Source of the DNA: JBMZCV01 sp049613665
Lineage (GTDB): Bacteria > Bacteroidota > Bacteroidia > Chitinophagales > UBA2359
Length of the DNA stretch: 12,163 nucleotides
Direction of reading: 5' to 3'
NCBI GenBank assembly: GCA_049613665.1
Contig: JBMZCV010000153.1
Coordinates: forward strand, 1-12,163
Below, piece after piece: positions 1-7,154 of the stretch. Below the pieces are notes generated by a model. The model was not told the origin of the DNA and ran no database searches. It worked only from the letters and a program-made list of their open reading frames with translations. How positions within the stretch are numbered: the first letter of the stretch is position 1; every line of letters starts with the position of its first letter. A program made the translations under genes and the position numbers.

Positions 1-260
1 CTCAACAAATGGATAATATTTTTGAAAAATCTTACATAATTTACTTTACAGTGTACTAATATGCTGTAATTTAAGTTTGTTGGTTTTTTTGTAAGAAGTG
101 CATTTATTTGTTAAAACTTGTCATGTCTCAACTAATTCAAAGTTTTTTACTCTCAATAACAAGGAAGAAATAACATGTTTTTCTAGCCAAAAGAGACCAA
201 TATTAAAAGCAATGAACCATCTCTTTTTTAGAAAAAAAATCAATCTTTTACCTTTTTTGT

Positions 261-393
261 CCTTGCGAGCTTGCGAAGCAATCTAATCCCACGCCAAAGC
301 TGACAAAATGTCGTTTAACTTCATGCCTACCACTTGTCATTCTGAATAACTTTGTTGTTTCACTTCGCAAAACGCCTCGTTATACGATGACAA
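261..393. repeat. Degenerate dispersed-repeat-like modules with small palindromes
   Basis: This stretch is GC-richer than its AT-rich surroundings. The first module (261-290) contains GCTT-GCG-AAGC, a small palindrome, inside a TTGCGAG...GAAGCAATCT string. That string resembles intergenic repeats I know from many bacterial genomes (GTCATTGCGAG...GAAGCAATCT type). The second module is bounded by the 7-bp inverted repeat TTGTCAT (334-340) and ATGACAA (387-393) and includes CTTCGCAAAACGCCTCG. The pattern looks like decayed copies of a dispersed repeat family. No second copy lies in the window, so the repeat call rests on resemblance only. Confidence 0.4.
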
Positions 394-508
394 TAAATCG
401 GCAGTTTTTTCTATGCAAATATTTTCTTTTTTATGCTAATGACTTGTTGTAGCACTTTGGTAACTATAAATTCCCACTTGAATTAAAAACAATAAATGCC
501 TCTTTTAT

Positions 509-563
509 AAAAAGAAAATTGCAAGTACATCACACCTTGACGCACTTGCAGTTTATTTTTTTT
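509..563. terminator. Hairpin terminator downstream of the FadL-like gene
   Basis: Arms at 516-526 and 544-554 (ending TTGCAAGT and starting ACTTGCA) form an 11-bp stem with one irregular pair and a 17-nt loop. The minus strand continues into AUUUUCUUUU, placing it about 60 bases after the stop of the outer-membrane protein gene. The plus strand also runs into a T-rich tract, so it may work in both directions. The irregular pair is U-G on the plus strand and A-C on the minus strand. Confidence 0.6.
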
Positions 564-611
564 ATTCTAAAAGCCTAATTTTCAAATATTTATACATGCA
601 AAAGTAAAAAA

Positions 612-2150
612 CTATTTTCCTAAATGAATATTTGCACCGATGGCAAAAACCATTGCATTTTTATCATATTTTGTAGTGGTAGCAGAAGCAGGCACTTGAA
701 ACAAGCCTGCACTAATAGGCGTATGTGTGTCATCATATTCTTCCGATTTGAAGATAGTGTTTAGCATTCCGATATTGAAATGTACCCGTTCCGAAAGGGC
801 ATATTTTGCACCAAAAGCTATGGAATGCGAGTCGAGCCAAAAATCTACATCGGTCTGAAATTCGGGTTGCACATTCCAATTAACGTAAGTATAGCCACCA
901 CTAAGCCACAAATCTTTTGTGAGCTGAAATTCCAATGCAGACTGAATTTCATAATAATTTTTATTGACAAAAGCATCACGCCCACCATAATCTGCACTAG
1001 TCACAAACAAATATCTTCCTCCAAGAGCCAGTTTCAATTTTGGCAATATTTGATAAGTAATGCCTCCAGATAAAACCGCAGGCAAATCTGAATTTTCGGC
1101 ACTATCGTCTATAAACAAAGGCACAGCGTCTTCGACAGGTGTTTGATTATTTTCTTGCAAAGAGCGGCCATCTTTGCCATCGTTTACGGTTGTTCTCATT
1201 TCGATAGCCGTTTTGTGTTCATATTTTATACCAATATTCAGCTTTTCATTTGGCGAAAAATGAACTCCAACAATTGGCGTAAAACCATTGCCACGCTGCA
1301 TCACATCAATCAAGCGAGTGCCTGTGCTATCTCGCAAACCAACTGCGGTAGTGTTGAGCAAACTGCCGCTAAAAGTTGTTGTCCATTCCGCATTGTCACG
1401 CAAATAATAGATATAATCGTCAGGAGATTGCCAGCCGCCATAATCTGGCACATTGATTTGAATGTCTCTAGTATGTCCTTTGAAACCAATTTGTCCGTAA
1501 ACATAACGCACGCCTAGCGAAAACGAAAACATATCGTTCAATTCGTAAGCCATATTGATTTGTGTACCTAGAAAGAAGGCCAAACCTTCTGAGTTGTAAT
1601 CGAGACGATAGCCTTTCATGGCTTCACTATATTTGGCACTATCTACCAGCGTGATGCCGATGGCTTCGTACAAATTTGGGATAATATCGGAGGTGTTGCG
1701 TTCTACCACAGGCAAGCCAGCAAATGTCGCACCGCCACCGCCAGCTATTGGATTGATGCCAAGCGAAATAGCCAAACGATTTTTTTTGTAGCCCAAATAA
1801 ATGCTAGGAAAAATAGGCGTACTAACTGTTCCTTCAAATTCGGTTGGGTTGGCGTTGTAGTATTGGTAGTTGCTCATAATCAAACTTTTTTGTCGCAAAG
1901 CCTGATTGTTTAACGACAAATGCCAGCCGTCGGCAAAGCGAGCTGTTCCAGCAGGATTGTGAAAAACAGCATCGGTTTCGGTGGAAGCTCCTCGCATGGG
2001 CATTCTAACAAAAGCCGCACTTTGATTTGGAATGCTAATAAAGTTGTATTTTTGTTGTGCAGCCAACATTTGAGCGGCCGATTGTGCTTTCACTCGTGGC
2101 GAAACAAACCATAATATTGATATTGCTAAAATAAGTAATTTCTTAAACAT
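612..2150 (-). CDS. OmpP1/FadL/TodX-family outer-membrane transport protein
   Basis: The product is predicted to be an outer-membrane beta-barrel of the FadL/TodX family, which lets hydrophobic compounds such as long-chain fatty acids or aromatics cross the outer membrane. From the chosen start it has 512 residues, within the family's usual 400-550. It opens with a signal peptide (MFKKLLILAISILWF, cleavage probably after VKA near residue 22). The family's N-terminal hatch follows: RMPMRGAST...DAVFHNPAG near residues 50-68, where NPAG is the hallmark. Alternating strands rich in aromatics and glycine continue to the C-terminal strand FAIGANIHLGK. An upstream in-frame ATG at 2186 would put 12 charged residues before the signal peptide, so I prefer 2150. 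It is a single gene ending in a hairpin terminator. The substrate cannot be read from the sequence, and I found no strict TAnnTTTG promoter upstream. Confidence 0.88.
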   Translation of the reverse strand: MFKKLLILAISILWFVSPRVKAQSAAQMLAAQQKYNFISIPNQSAAFVRMPMRGASTETDAVFHNPAGTARFADGWHLSLNNQALRQKSLIMSNYQYYNANPTEFEGTVSTPIFPSIYLGYKKNRLAISLGINPIAGGGGATFAGLPVVERNTSDIIPNLYEAIGITLVDSAKYSEAMKGYRLDYNSEGLAFFLGTQINMAYELNDMFSFSLGVRYVYGQIGFKGHTRDIQINVPDYGGWQSPDDYIYYLRDNAEWTTTFSGSLLNTTAVGLRDSTGTRLIDVMQRGNGFTPIVGVHFSPNEKLNIGIKYEHKTAIEMRTTVNDGKDGRSLQENNQTPVEDAVPLFIDDSAENSDLPAVLSGGITYQILPKLKLALGGRYLFVTSADYGGRDAFVNKNYYEIQSALEFQLTKDLWLSGGYTYVNWNVQPEFQTDVDFWLDSHSIAFGAKYALSERVHFNIGMLNTIFKSEEYDDTHTPISAGLFQVPASATTTKYDKNAMVFAIGANIHLGK

Positions 2151-2362
2151 AGTATCTTCATTTTTATTTGCTAGAAAAATAAGCAAAGTTTGATTGCTTT
2201 TATGAGAAAATAAAAGAGAAAATGCTTTGTAAAATCAATTTTTGACTTATGTAAGACTTTGAAGTTATTTTGTTTAGAATAGTGAACAAAAAGTTCAATT
2301 TGGAAAAAGGCAGCTTTTAGCAAAAAAAACGAAGAGAAGCAAAAGATTTGTTGGAAAGGGAT

Positions 2363-2411
2363 TAAAAAGAAAAAAGTTTAACATTACATTTACTGCAATA
2401 TTAAACTTTTT
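2363..2411 (-). terminator. Rho-independent terminator of the tRNA-Thr pair
   Basis: A perfect 11-bp stem (2371-2381 AAAAAGTTTAA with 2401-2411 TTAAACTTTTT) encloses a 19-nt loop. The minus strand then reads TTTTTTCTTTTTA. It starts 8 bases after the 3' end of the second tRNA, so it ends the tRNA transcript before the FadL-like gene. Confidence 0.8.
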
Positions 2412-2418
2412 AGAAGAG

Positions 2419-2492
2419 AGCCTGTGGACGGATTCGAACCGCCGACCCGCTGATTACAAATCAGCTGCTCTGGCCAACTGAGCTACACAGGC
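2419..2492 (-). tRNA. tRNA-Thr (anticodon TGT), promoter-distal copy
   Basis: The 74-nt cloverleaf is complete. It has acceptor GCCTGTG/CACAGGC, D-arm GCTC/GAGC and anticodon stem GCTGA/TCAGC around loop TTTGTAA, giving anticodon TGT, which reads ACA (Thr). The variable loop has 5 nt and the T-arm GGCGG/CCGTC carries loop TTCGAAT. G1-C72 and C2-G71 fit threonine identity. The discriminator base is T and CCA is not encoded. It is identical to the copy at 2576-2649, and identity extends to 81 bp (2417-2497). Confidence 0.97.
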
Positions 2493-2575
2493 TTTTAGAC
2501 CGTTTTCTTTTTTTTTGGAGACGCACTAAGAAGAATATTTTGAAAATATAAAAGCAAATTCTTTTTTTGAAAAAG

Positions 2576-2649
2576 AGCCTGTGGACGGATTCGAACCGCC
2601 GACCCGCTGATTACAAATCAGCTGCTCTGGCCAACTGAGCTACACAGGC
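2576..2649 (-). tRNA. tRNA-Thr (anticodon TGT), promoter-proximal copy
   Basis: Sequence, folding and anticodon are the same as in the copy 157 bp away. An 83-nt spacer separates the two tRNAs and contains no recognisable promoter, so one primary transcript probably carries both. The promoter at 2688-2718 lies just upstream. A small hairpin (ACTAC at 2666-2670, GTAGT at 2677-2681) sits in the leader. Confidence 0.97.
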
Positions 2650-2687
2650 TTTTATAGTTTCAAAAACTACTTTTTTGTAGTGCGATG

Positions 2688-2718
2688 CAAAGATAAAATA
2701 AGTTTTTGGTTCTTGCAA
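2688..2718 (-). promoter_or_regulatory. Bacteroidota-type promoter of the tRNA-Thr pair
   Basis: On the minus strand, TTG (2716-2718) is followed after 20 nt by TATCTTTG (2688-2695). This matches the Bacteroidota sigma-ABfr consensus of TTG at -33 and TAnnTTTG at -7. Predicted transcription starts near 2681, about 30 nt before the first tRNA. It is the best promoter match in the window. Confidence 0.8.
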
Positions 2719-2791
2719 GTTTTTTATTCAAAAAATGCGTTTTTTCTCTAAAAAAAAGGATTTTTATTCTGAATATTGAAGTGTTGTTTTA

Positions 2792-3514
2792 TTATAACGC
2801 CAACATATCGTTCATTCCAAAGAAACCTTGCTTTCCTTGCAGCCATTCTGCGGCTGTAATAGCACCTTTCGCAAAACCTTCACGAGAATGAGCTGTGTGT
2901 TTTATTTCAATATCGTCGATAGCCGAACGATAAGCAACTAAGTGAGTGCCTTTTACATCGTGTTTTCGGTGCGACACAATAGGCACAACTTCGTTATCGT
3001 TTGAAACTTCATTGAGCCATTTTGTTTTATTTTTTTGAAGCGAAATAATGTCGTTTGCCAAGCTAATGCCTGTACCACTTGGAGCATCTTTTTTTTCAGT
3101 GTGATGAATTTCATCTACTTGCAAATGATAACTATTCTGTGATTGCATCAATTCTGCAAGTTTTTTATTTAGTGCGAAAAAAATATTTACGCCAATGCTA
3201 AAATTAGAAGCGTAAAAAAAAGTTTTGTTATCATTTTTGCACAAATTTTTGATGTTTTCTAGCTGCGAAAGCCAAGCTGTTGTACCGCAAACAATGGGCA
3301 AATTTGCTTCAAAAGCTTTTAAAATATTTGTGTAAGCTGTTTCTGGCGTTGAAAATTCTATTGCGACATCGGCAGTAGCAAGTTGTGCAACACTTATTTT
3401 ATCGCTATTCTTACTGTTTACACAAAGTATTATGTCATGTTGTGGATATTGCGTTTCAATCAATTTGGCAATGGTTTTTCCCATTTTGCCATATCCTAAT
3501 AATGCTATTTTCAT
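2792..3514 (-). CDS. dapB: 4-hydroxy-tetrahydrodipicolinate reductase
   Basis: DapB reduces 4-hydroxy-tetrahydrodipicolinate to tetrahydrodipicolinate with NAD(P)H in the cytoplasmic lysine/meso-diaminopimelate pathway, feeding protein and peptidoglycan synthesis. The 240-residue protein has the N-terminal nucleotide-binding motif GYGKMG (7-12) and CGTTAWL near 76-82, the equivalent of the family's GTTG(W/F) segment. SNFSIGVNIFF (103-113) and the signature DEIHHTEKKDAPSGTG (134-149) follow, the latter with the catalytic His pair 137-138 and the substrate-binding Lys just after. A TAHSREGFAKGA stretch closes the C-terminal domain. The length fits the short Bacteroidota form. It starts 20 bp after the kinase-like gene on the same strand and is probably cotranscribed with it. 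No other lysine genes are nearby. Confidence 0.96.
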   Translation of the reverse strand: MKIALLGYGKMGKTIAKLIETQYPQHDIILCVNSKNSDKISVAQLATADVAIEFSTPETAYTNILKAFEANLPIVCGTTAWLSQLENIKNLCKNDNKTFFYASNFSIGVNIFFALNKKLAELMQSQNSYHLQVDEIHHTEKKDAPSGTGISLANDIISLQKNKTKWLNEVSNDNEVVPIVSHRKHDVKGTHLVAYRSAIDDIEIKHTAHSREGFAKGAITAAEWLQGKQGFFGMNDMLAL

Positions 3515-3534
3515 TTCTTGTCAAATTATTTTTG

Positions 3535-4188
3535 TTACTTGCTTACAGGAATAATACCTTCTTCTTCGAGACGTTTTTTGAGTTGTAAAGCCGATTCCAT
3601 TGGCGACGAAAAAGTTTGCTGAAAACGAATTAGTTTGCAATTGGAATGCTTGGCATAATGTTCGGCAGCGTCTATAAAATACTGTTGTGTTTTAAAACTT
3701 TTTAGAAAAATGCTATCATTGTCGAGCAAATCACGGCCACGAAGTTTCAAAAATTTGAGCCATGTTTCTTTGTCTAGCTCAAAAGAAATGAGACAATCGG
3801 CATCTGGAATGTGATGATAATCGAGTGCTGAAAGTGCCACAACAACAGGAAAATATGGGTCGGTAGGTTCTATGAGCCATTCCATGCCTTCTTTTGCAAT
3901 ACAGAGACTAAAAAGTTTGTCGTAATATGAATCTACCATAACTATTTTGCCTGCTTTTCGCAAAAAATGTGCCTCAAATAAAGCAGGCAATCGCCTTGCT
4001 CGAAACCATGTCATAGCCGTAAAACTGCCGCAAATGTGTCGTTGTGTGACAGCCGCAGTATATTCGGCTTCTTCTGGCTCATGAAAAGTAGTGATATTGA
4101 GCAGTTTGCCCAAAGTGCGTGTAACAGCCGACTTGCCAGAACCAGGTAAGCCTACGGCCGCAATTAGTTTTCCTCTTGCTGGAAGCAT
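3535..4188 (-). CDS. P-loop kinase resembling deoxynucleoside kinases
   Basis: This 217-residue cytoplasmic protein has a clear Walker A loop, GLPGSGKS (13-20). Several later features follow the order of deoxynucleoside kinases. HEPEE (36-40) matches the EP motif after strand 2, and TAMTWFRARRLPALFEA (58-73) the aromatic-rich substrate helix. IVMVDSYYDKLF (82-93) sits where kinases carry an ERS motif, and LRGRD (149-153) resembles the lid region. The usual E-R pair is replaced by VDSYYD, so the substrate may not be a deoxynucleoside. A small-molecule or nucleotide kinase is the safe reading. It is the first gene of a probable two-gene unit with dapB. The pairing has no obvious metabolic logic and may only reflect shared expression. 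Confidence 0.65.
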   Translation of the reverse strand: MLPARGKLIAAVGLPGSGKSAVTRTLGKLLNITTFHEPEEAEYTAAVTQRHICGSFTAMTWFRARRLPALFEAHFLRKAGKIVMVDSYYDKLFSLCIAKEGMEWLIEPTDPYFPVVVALSALDYHHIPDADCLISFELDKETWLKFLKLRGRDLLDNDSIFLKSFKTQQYFIDAAEHYAKHSNCKLIRFQQTFSSPMESALQLKKRLEEEGIIPVSK

Positions 4189-4371
4189 ATGTTCTTATTT
4201 TTTTGCGTGTTTTAGAAGGCTTTTTAGATGTTGAAAAGCTAGATTTTTGCTCAAATTGATGCTTTTTTAAGCAAAAAAAATTAAGCAGCTCTTTGTTTGG
4301 AAAAAGTAAGGCAATTTAGTGATTTGATTATATAAAGCAAAAAAAAGACGAGTATATTTTTTTAGTAGAAA

Positions 4372-4424
4372 TAAAAAAACGCAACCAACAAACTAAAATA
4401 GCTTATTGGTTGCGTTTTTATTTT
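4372..4424. terminator. Strong bidirectional-type terminator after the aminotransferase gene
   Basis: A perfect 14-bp stem (4375-4388, AAAAACGCAACCAA; 4406-4419, TTGGTTGCGTTTTT) encloses a 17-nt loop. U-runs follow on either strand. It lies 19 bp past the stop of the minus-strand aminotransferase gene and so ends the amino-sugar operon. Its symmetry would also stop plus-strand transcripts. Confidence 0.88.
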
Positions 4425-4437
4425 TCGGAAAAAAAAA

Positions 4438-5544
4438 TTATTTTGTAGCAAAAAAAGCTTTCATAGCATTTGCTATCGATTCAATTTGTTGTTCTGTGAG
4501 TCCAGGGAAAATAGGCAGACTCAAACAAGTTTCAGCAATTTCTTCGGCAAGAGGAAAATCTCCTTTTTTATAGTTCAATTCGCTATAAGCTTCTTGCAAA
4601 TGTGGCGGAACAGGATAATGTATAAGTGTTTGAATGCCAACATTTTTTAGGTAAGCTTGCAATTCATCACGGTATTTTGTGCGAACAACAAACAAATGAT
4701 AAACAGATGTCGCATTGGGCAAGGTATAAGGCAAAACGAGGTCACCGATATTAGCCAAATGCTTTTGATACAAGTCTGCAATAGTTTGACGTTGTTTTGT
4801 CCATTTATCTAAATGTTTCAGTTTGAGGCTCAACATAGCTGCTTGAAACTCGTCTAACCGAGAGTTCATGCCTTTCACTTGATTATAATATTTTTTTTGC
4901 GAACCATAGTTACGAATCGTTCTTGCTATTGTATTCAATTCATCGCTATTTGTGGTGATACCGCCAGCATCGCCTAAAGCACCAAGATTTTTTCCAGGAT
5001 AAAAACTTGTACCATTGATGTCGCCAAAAGTACCTGTCAATTGGCCATTGAAAGTTGCACCATGAGCTTGAGCATTGTCTTCTATAACGGCCAAGTTATG
5101 TTTTTTAGCAATAGCCATAATATGTTCCATATCGCAAGCTTGGCCATACAAATGTACAGGCATAATGACTTTTGTGCGAGGCGAAATAGCAGCTTCAATT
5201 TTGCTAGTATCAATATTGTAGGTGCGAATATCTGGCTCTACAAAAACAGGCACAGCTTTTACCATAGACGTTGCCAAAACAGTAGCTATAAAAGTGTTGG
5301 ACGGCAAAATCACTTCGTCACCTTCCGAAACGCCCACAGCACGCAAGGCGATAATCAAAGCATCAAGGCCATTGCCAACGCCAATAGCGTGTTTTGTTTG
5401 GTTAAAATTGGCATAAGCAGCTTCAAAATCTCGCACAGATTGTCCTAAAATATACCATTTCGAGTCGAAAAACTGCTCAAAAGCCACTAAAGATTCTTTG
5501 CGAAAATCTGCATTTATTTGGTCAAAAGAAAGAAAAGGAATCAT
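4438..5544 (-). CDS. fdtB/qdtB: DegT/DnrJ/EryC1-family sugar 3-aminotransferase (FdtB/QdtB type)
   Basis: This is a PLP-dependent aminotransferase of the sugar-nucleotide class. With its neighbours it probably converts dTDP-3-keto-6-deoxyhexose plus glutamate to dTDP-3-amino-3,6-dideoxyhexose in the cytoplasm. The 368-residue length is typical. Visible features in order are GNGLDAL (57-63), LPSNTFIAT (80-88), EDNAQAHGA (155-163, Asp156 facing the pyridine nitrogen), and SFYPGKNLGALGDAG (180-194, Lys185 forming the Schiff base). MNSRLDEFQAA (226-236) and HYPVPPHLQ (309-317) follow. The SFYPGKNLGALGDAGG wording is what I expect from FdtB/QdtB. It is the last gene of the cluster, 75 bp after the acyltransferase, and ends at a strong terminator. 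Amination at C3 rather than C4 is inferred mainly from the nearby FdtA/QdtA cupin; galactose- and glucose-configured products cannot be told apart. Confidence 0.85.
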   Translation of the reverse strand: MIPFLSFDQINADFRKESLVAFEQFFDSKWYILGQSVRDFEAAYANFNQTKHAIGVGNGLDALIIALRAVGVSEGDEVILPSNTFIATVLATSMVKAVPVFVEPDIRTYNIDTSKIEAAISPRTKVIMPVHLYGQACDMEHIMAIAKKHNLAVIEDNAQAHGATFNGQLTGTFGDINGTSFYPGKNLGALGDAGGITTNSDELNTIARTIRNYGSQKKYYNQVKGMNSRLDEFQAAMLSLKLKHLDKWTKQRQTIADLYQKHLANIGDLVLPYTLPNATSVYHLFVVRTKYRDELQAYLKNVGIQTLIHYPVPPHLQEAYSELNYKKGDFPLAEEIAETCLSLPIFPGLTEQQIESIANAMKAFFATK

Positions 5545-5562
5545 AATTGAATTAATTTTTAT

Positions 5563-5608
5563 ATAGACAAAGCTACCAAATTTCTTTAAACTTGATAGCT
5601 TTGCCTAT
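5563..5608 (-). promoter_or_regulatory. Hairpin in the leader of the aminotransferase gene
   Basis: Between the acyltransferase stop and the aminotransferase start, 5568-5575 (CAAAGCTA) pairs perfectly with 5596-5603 (TAGCTTTG). After one mismatch the stem extends by ATAG/CTAT to 12 pairs. Neither side has a proper U-run, so it may be a weak attenuator or an RNA processing or stability element rather than a terminator. Confidence 0.45.
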
Positions 5609-5619
5609 GTAATAATGTA

Positions 5620-6420
5620 TTATTGAGCTACAAAACGCTCTGGAATTTCTTTATTGTTCCGTTTTGCCCATGTTTCAAAGCCTATACCTTGCCACGGCAT
5701 ACCTCTTTCAAAACTATATGGCCAAGGATAATATGGTATTTCAGAATTGTGTCTTGATTTTATTTTACGAATATCTATCACTCGTTTTGCAGGAATGCCT
5801 TTGGCAAACGAAAAGTCAGGAATATCTCTGGCGATAAGTGATTGAGCACCTACCAAACAATGTTTGCCAACACGCACTCCTGGCAATATACCTACTGAAA
5901 TAGCGATAAAGCTATAAGCACCAAGATAGACAGGAATACATTCGTTAGAAGGTGGCTGTGGGTCATCGGCAGCACCAGAATTAGGCGATACAAATACGAA
6001 ATCTTCTATTTTGGCATATTTTCCAAAACCTACTCGGCTGTGCATTCTTACATAATTGCCGATGTCTGCATAGCCGTGCATTTCAGTATAATTTCCGAAG
6101 CTACAATTGCGACCAATTTTGTTGAACTCTCGCAGGGTAACATGATGTCCTGTGTGTAAGTTTTCGCCTATTTCGTTGCCTGCATAAATCACAGTATGAC
6201 TCCTAATCATTGAATTTGCACCAATAATTGTTGTTGGATTATTATAGTTGCTATCAGTATAATAACTATTTGTTGGCTCGCCCACAATAGCGTGACTACT
6301 GATAATACTATTATCACCAATGATACTGTTATCATAAATTGTAGCATAATCACCAATACGAACATTTTTGCCTAATTTGACATTTTCGCCTATGGTAATA
6401 CCAATTTTATTAAATTTCAT
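5620..6420 (-). CDS. Left-handed beta-helix acyltransferase, probable sugar N-acetyltransferase (FdtC/QdtC role)
   Basis: The 266-residue protein is built from hexapeptide repeats of the left-handed beta-helix transferase class (pattern [LIV]-G-x4). Examples are ITIGENVKLGKNVRIGDYATI (8-28), IIGDNSIISSHAIVG (33-47) and GVRVGKHCLVGAQSLI (181-196). Such enzymes are trimers that move acyl groups from acyl-CoA or acyl-ACP. YAGNEIGENLHTGHHVTLREFNKIG (79-103) has a candidate catalytic histidine pair at 92-93. After the helix (about residue 212) a tail of about 50 residues rich in Pro, Trp and aromatics follows. Its place between the FdtA/QdtA cupin and the aminotransferase suggests N-acylation of the 3-amino group of the dTDP-sugar. 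That substrate is inferred from context, as the fold does not fix it. Start ATG 6420 directly precedes the first repeat. Confidence 0.78.
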   Translation of the reverse strand: MKFNKIGITIGENVKLGKNVRIGDYATIYDNSIIGDNSIISSHAIVGEPTNSYYTDSNYNNPTTIIGANSMIRSHTVIYAGNEIGENLHTGHHVTLREFNKIGRNCSFGNYTEMHGYADIGNYVRMHSRVGFGKYAKIEDFVFVSPNSGAADDPQPPSNECIPVYLGAYSFIAISVGILPGVRVGKHCLVGAQSLIARDIPDFSFAKGIPAKRVIDIRKIKSRHNSEIPYYPWPYSFERGMPWQGIGFETWAKRNNKEIPERFVAQ

Positions 6421-6587
6421 AATATTTAAAACTTAAAAAGTAAGTAGATTTTATTAACATAATATGATAGTAGTTGTGTTTAAAATATTGGAAAGTAGCA
6501 TTGTTTGGCAATTATTCAGCATTAAGTAGTTGGACAGATTCAGTTAAAAAAAATATTTTTTACCTCAAAAGTTCATTGCTGAATAGC

Positions 6588-6627
6588 TATATTGTTGTCT
6601 ATATATAAGTATCTAGACAACAATATA
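6588..6627. promoter_or_regulatory. Perfect 14-bp hairpin within the operon gap
   Basis: 6588-6601 pairs without mismatch with 6614-6627, around core sequences ATTGTTGTCT and AGACAACAAT, with a 12-nt loop. There is no adjacent U-run on the minus (operon) strand, so it is not a classic terminator. It could stall or protect the transcript between the ketoisomerase and acyltransferase genes. Its right arm lies inside the left flank of repeat copy 1. Confidence 0.5.
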
Positions 6628-6712
6628 ACATAGTGTTTTGTTGAAGCTAACACTTTGATTATCAAGGTATTAGCAACGAATAGATTGTTTGTTAAATAGT
6701 GCTTGGTGTTTA
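6607..6712. repeat. Two-hairpin dispersed repeat, copy 1
   Basis: This matches 9471-9574 in the same orientation. The 73-bp core (6640-6712 versus 9502-9574) aligns without gaps at 57 of 73 identical bases. The left flank aligns more loosely (AAGTATCTAGACAACAAT versus AAGTAGCCAGACAAAAAT). Inside the core, 6646-6674 can fold as a 29-nt hairpin with only one mismatch and one wobble outside its single-base loop. 6698-6710 can fold as a 5-bp hairpin with loop TTG, three of its pairs being G-U. It sits between the cupin and acyltransferase genes. It has no coding potential. Confidence 0.75.
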
Positions 6713-6737
6713 GTAGTGAAATTGAAAGATATTGTTG

Positions 6738-7151
6738 TTATTTTAATTTTTGTTGGAGTTGTTTGAAATCATTATAATTTCTGATATAATCACTTTCGAG
6801 ATATTCTTCAGAAGCAATACACATCAAGACTGCATTGTTGGCAAATCGAATATTTCGCCAATGTAGTTTAGGTATAAATAAGCCTTTGTTCGGCGAATCT
6901 AAAATGAAAGTGCTTTTTTCGCCTTTTATATTTTCTAGCATAAAAGTAATTGTACCATTCATCGCCACAATGATTTGTTGCAACTCGTGGTGAGCATGAA
7001 AACCTCTTTCTATATTTTCGGGTGTATGATATGTCCAATACACTCGTTTGATTTGGAAAGGTAACCGAGTATTTTCTACCACACTGATATAACCCAATTC
7101 TTGTTCGCCAATAACAGGCAAATGAATAATTTTTGGTTTTAACATAAGCAA
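6738..7151 (-). CDS. fdtA/qdtA: FdtA/QdtA-family dTDP-4-keto-6-deoxyglucose 3,4-ketoisomerase
   Basis: The 137-residue single-cupin enzyme moves the keto group of dTDP-4-keto-6-deoxyglucose from C4 to C3, preparing it for 3-amination. The family signature is plain: IKRVYWTYHT (34-43), RGFHAHHELQQIIVAMNG (49-66, with the active-site histidines 52 and 54), DSPNKGLFIPKLHWR (85-99) and ESDYIRNYNDF (119-129). The length is normal for the stand-alone form. It begins 3 bp after the stop of the upstream sulfotransferase, so the two are almost surely translated from one message. A second ATG lies at codon 3. FdtA (toward 3-amino-fucose) and QdtA (toward 3-amino-quinovose) differ at a few active-site residues near the N-terminus that I cannot align safely, so both symbols are given. 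Confidence 0.92.
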   Translation of the reverse strand: MLMLKPKIIHLPVIGEQELGYISVVENTRLPFQIKRVYWTYHTPENIERGFHAHHELQQIIVAMNGTITFMLENIKGEKSTFILDSPNKGLFIPKLHWRNIRFANNAVLMCIASEEYLESDYIRNYNDFKQLQQKLK

Positions 7152-7154
7152 TTC

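Larger units (their letters stand above)
1..611. other. Non-coding region left of the FadL-like gene
   Basis: I see no convincing gene in these 611 bases. The one open frame (98-286, +) has low-complexity, unrelated-looking residues and no ribosome-binding context. The stretch holds repeat-like GC-richer modules at 261-393 and a hairpin with a U-run at 509-563; the rest is AT-rich filler. Confidence 0.6.
6421..6737. other. 317-bp gap inside the amino-sugar operon
   Basis: No gene is visible here. The gap holds inverted 9-mers TATTCAGCA (6513-6521) and TGCTGAATA (6577-6585), a perfect 14-bp hairpin (6588-6627), and the first copy of a two-hairpin repeat (6607-6712). I found no strict TAnnTTTG promoter facing the acyltransferase. 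Either the downstream genes depend on read-through or they use a promoter I cannot recognise. Confidence 0.55.

Noticed and set aside
98..286. 62-residue plus-strand open frame
   Set aside because: It has no ribosome-binding context and no recognisable residues, and its end overlaps the repeat-like module. It looks like chance in a non-coding region.
2730..2745. AAAAAA-TGCG-TTTTTT hairpin as dapB terminator
   Set aside because: The stem is only A-T pairs and would be very weak, so I could not support it as a terminator.
5568..5575. Minus-strand TAGCTTTG as a -7 promoter for the aminotransferase gene
   Set aside because: It is one arm of a near-perfect hairpin and has no TTG at the -33 distance, so the match is better explained by the hairpin.
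6646..6674. Integron attC site, suggested by GCTAAC ... TTAGC arms
   Set aside because: The element is only 29 nt, lacks proper R'/R'' and L'/L'' boxes, and there is no integrase or cassette array.
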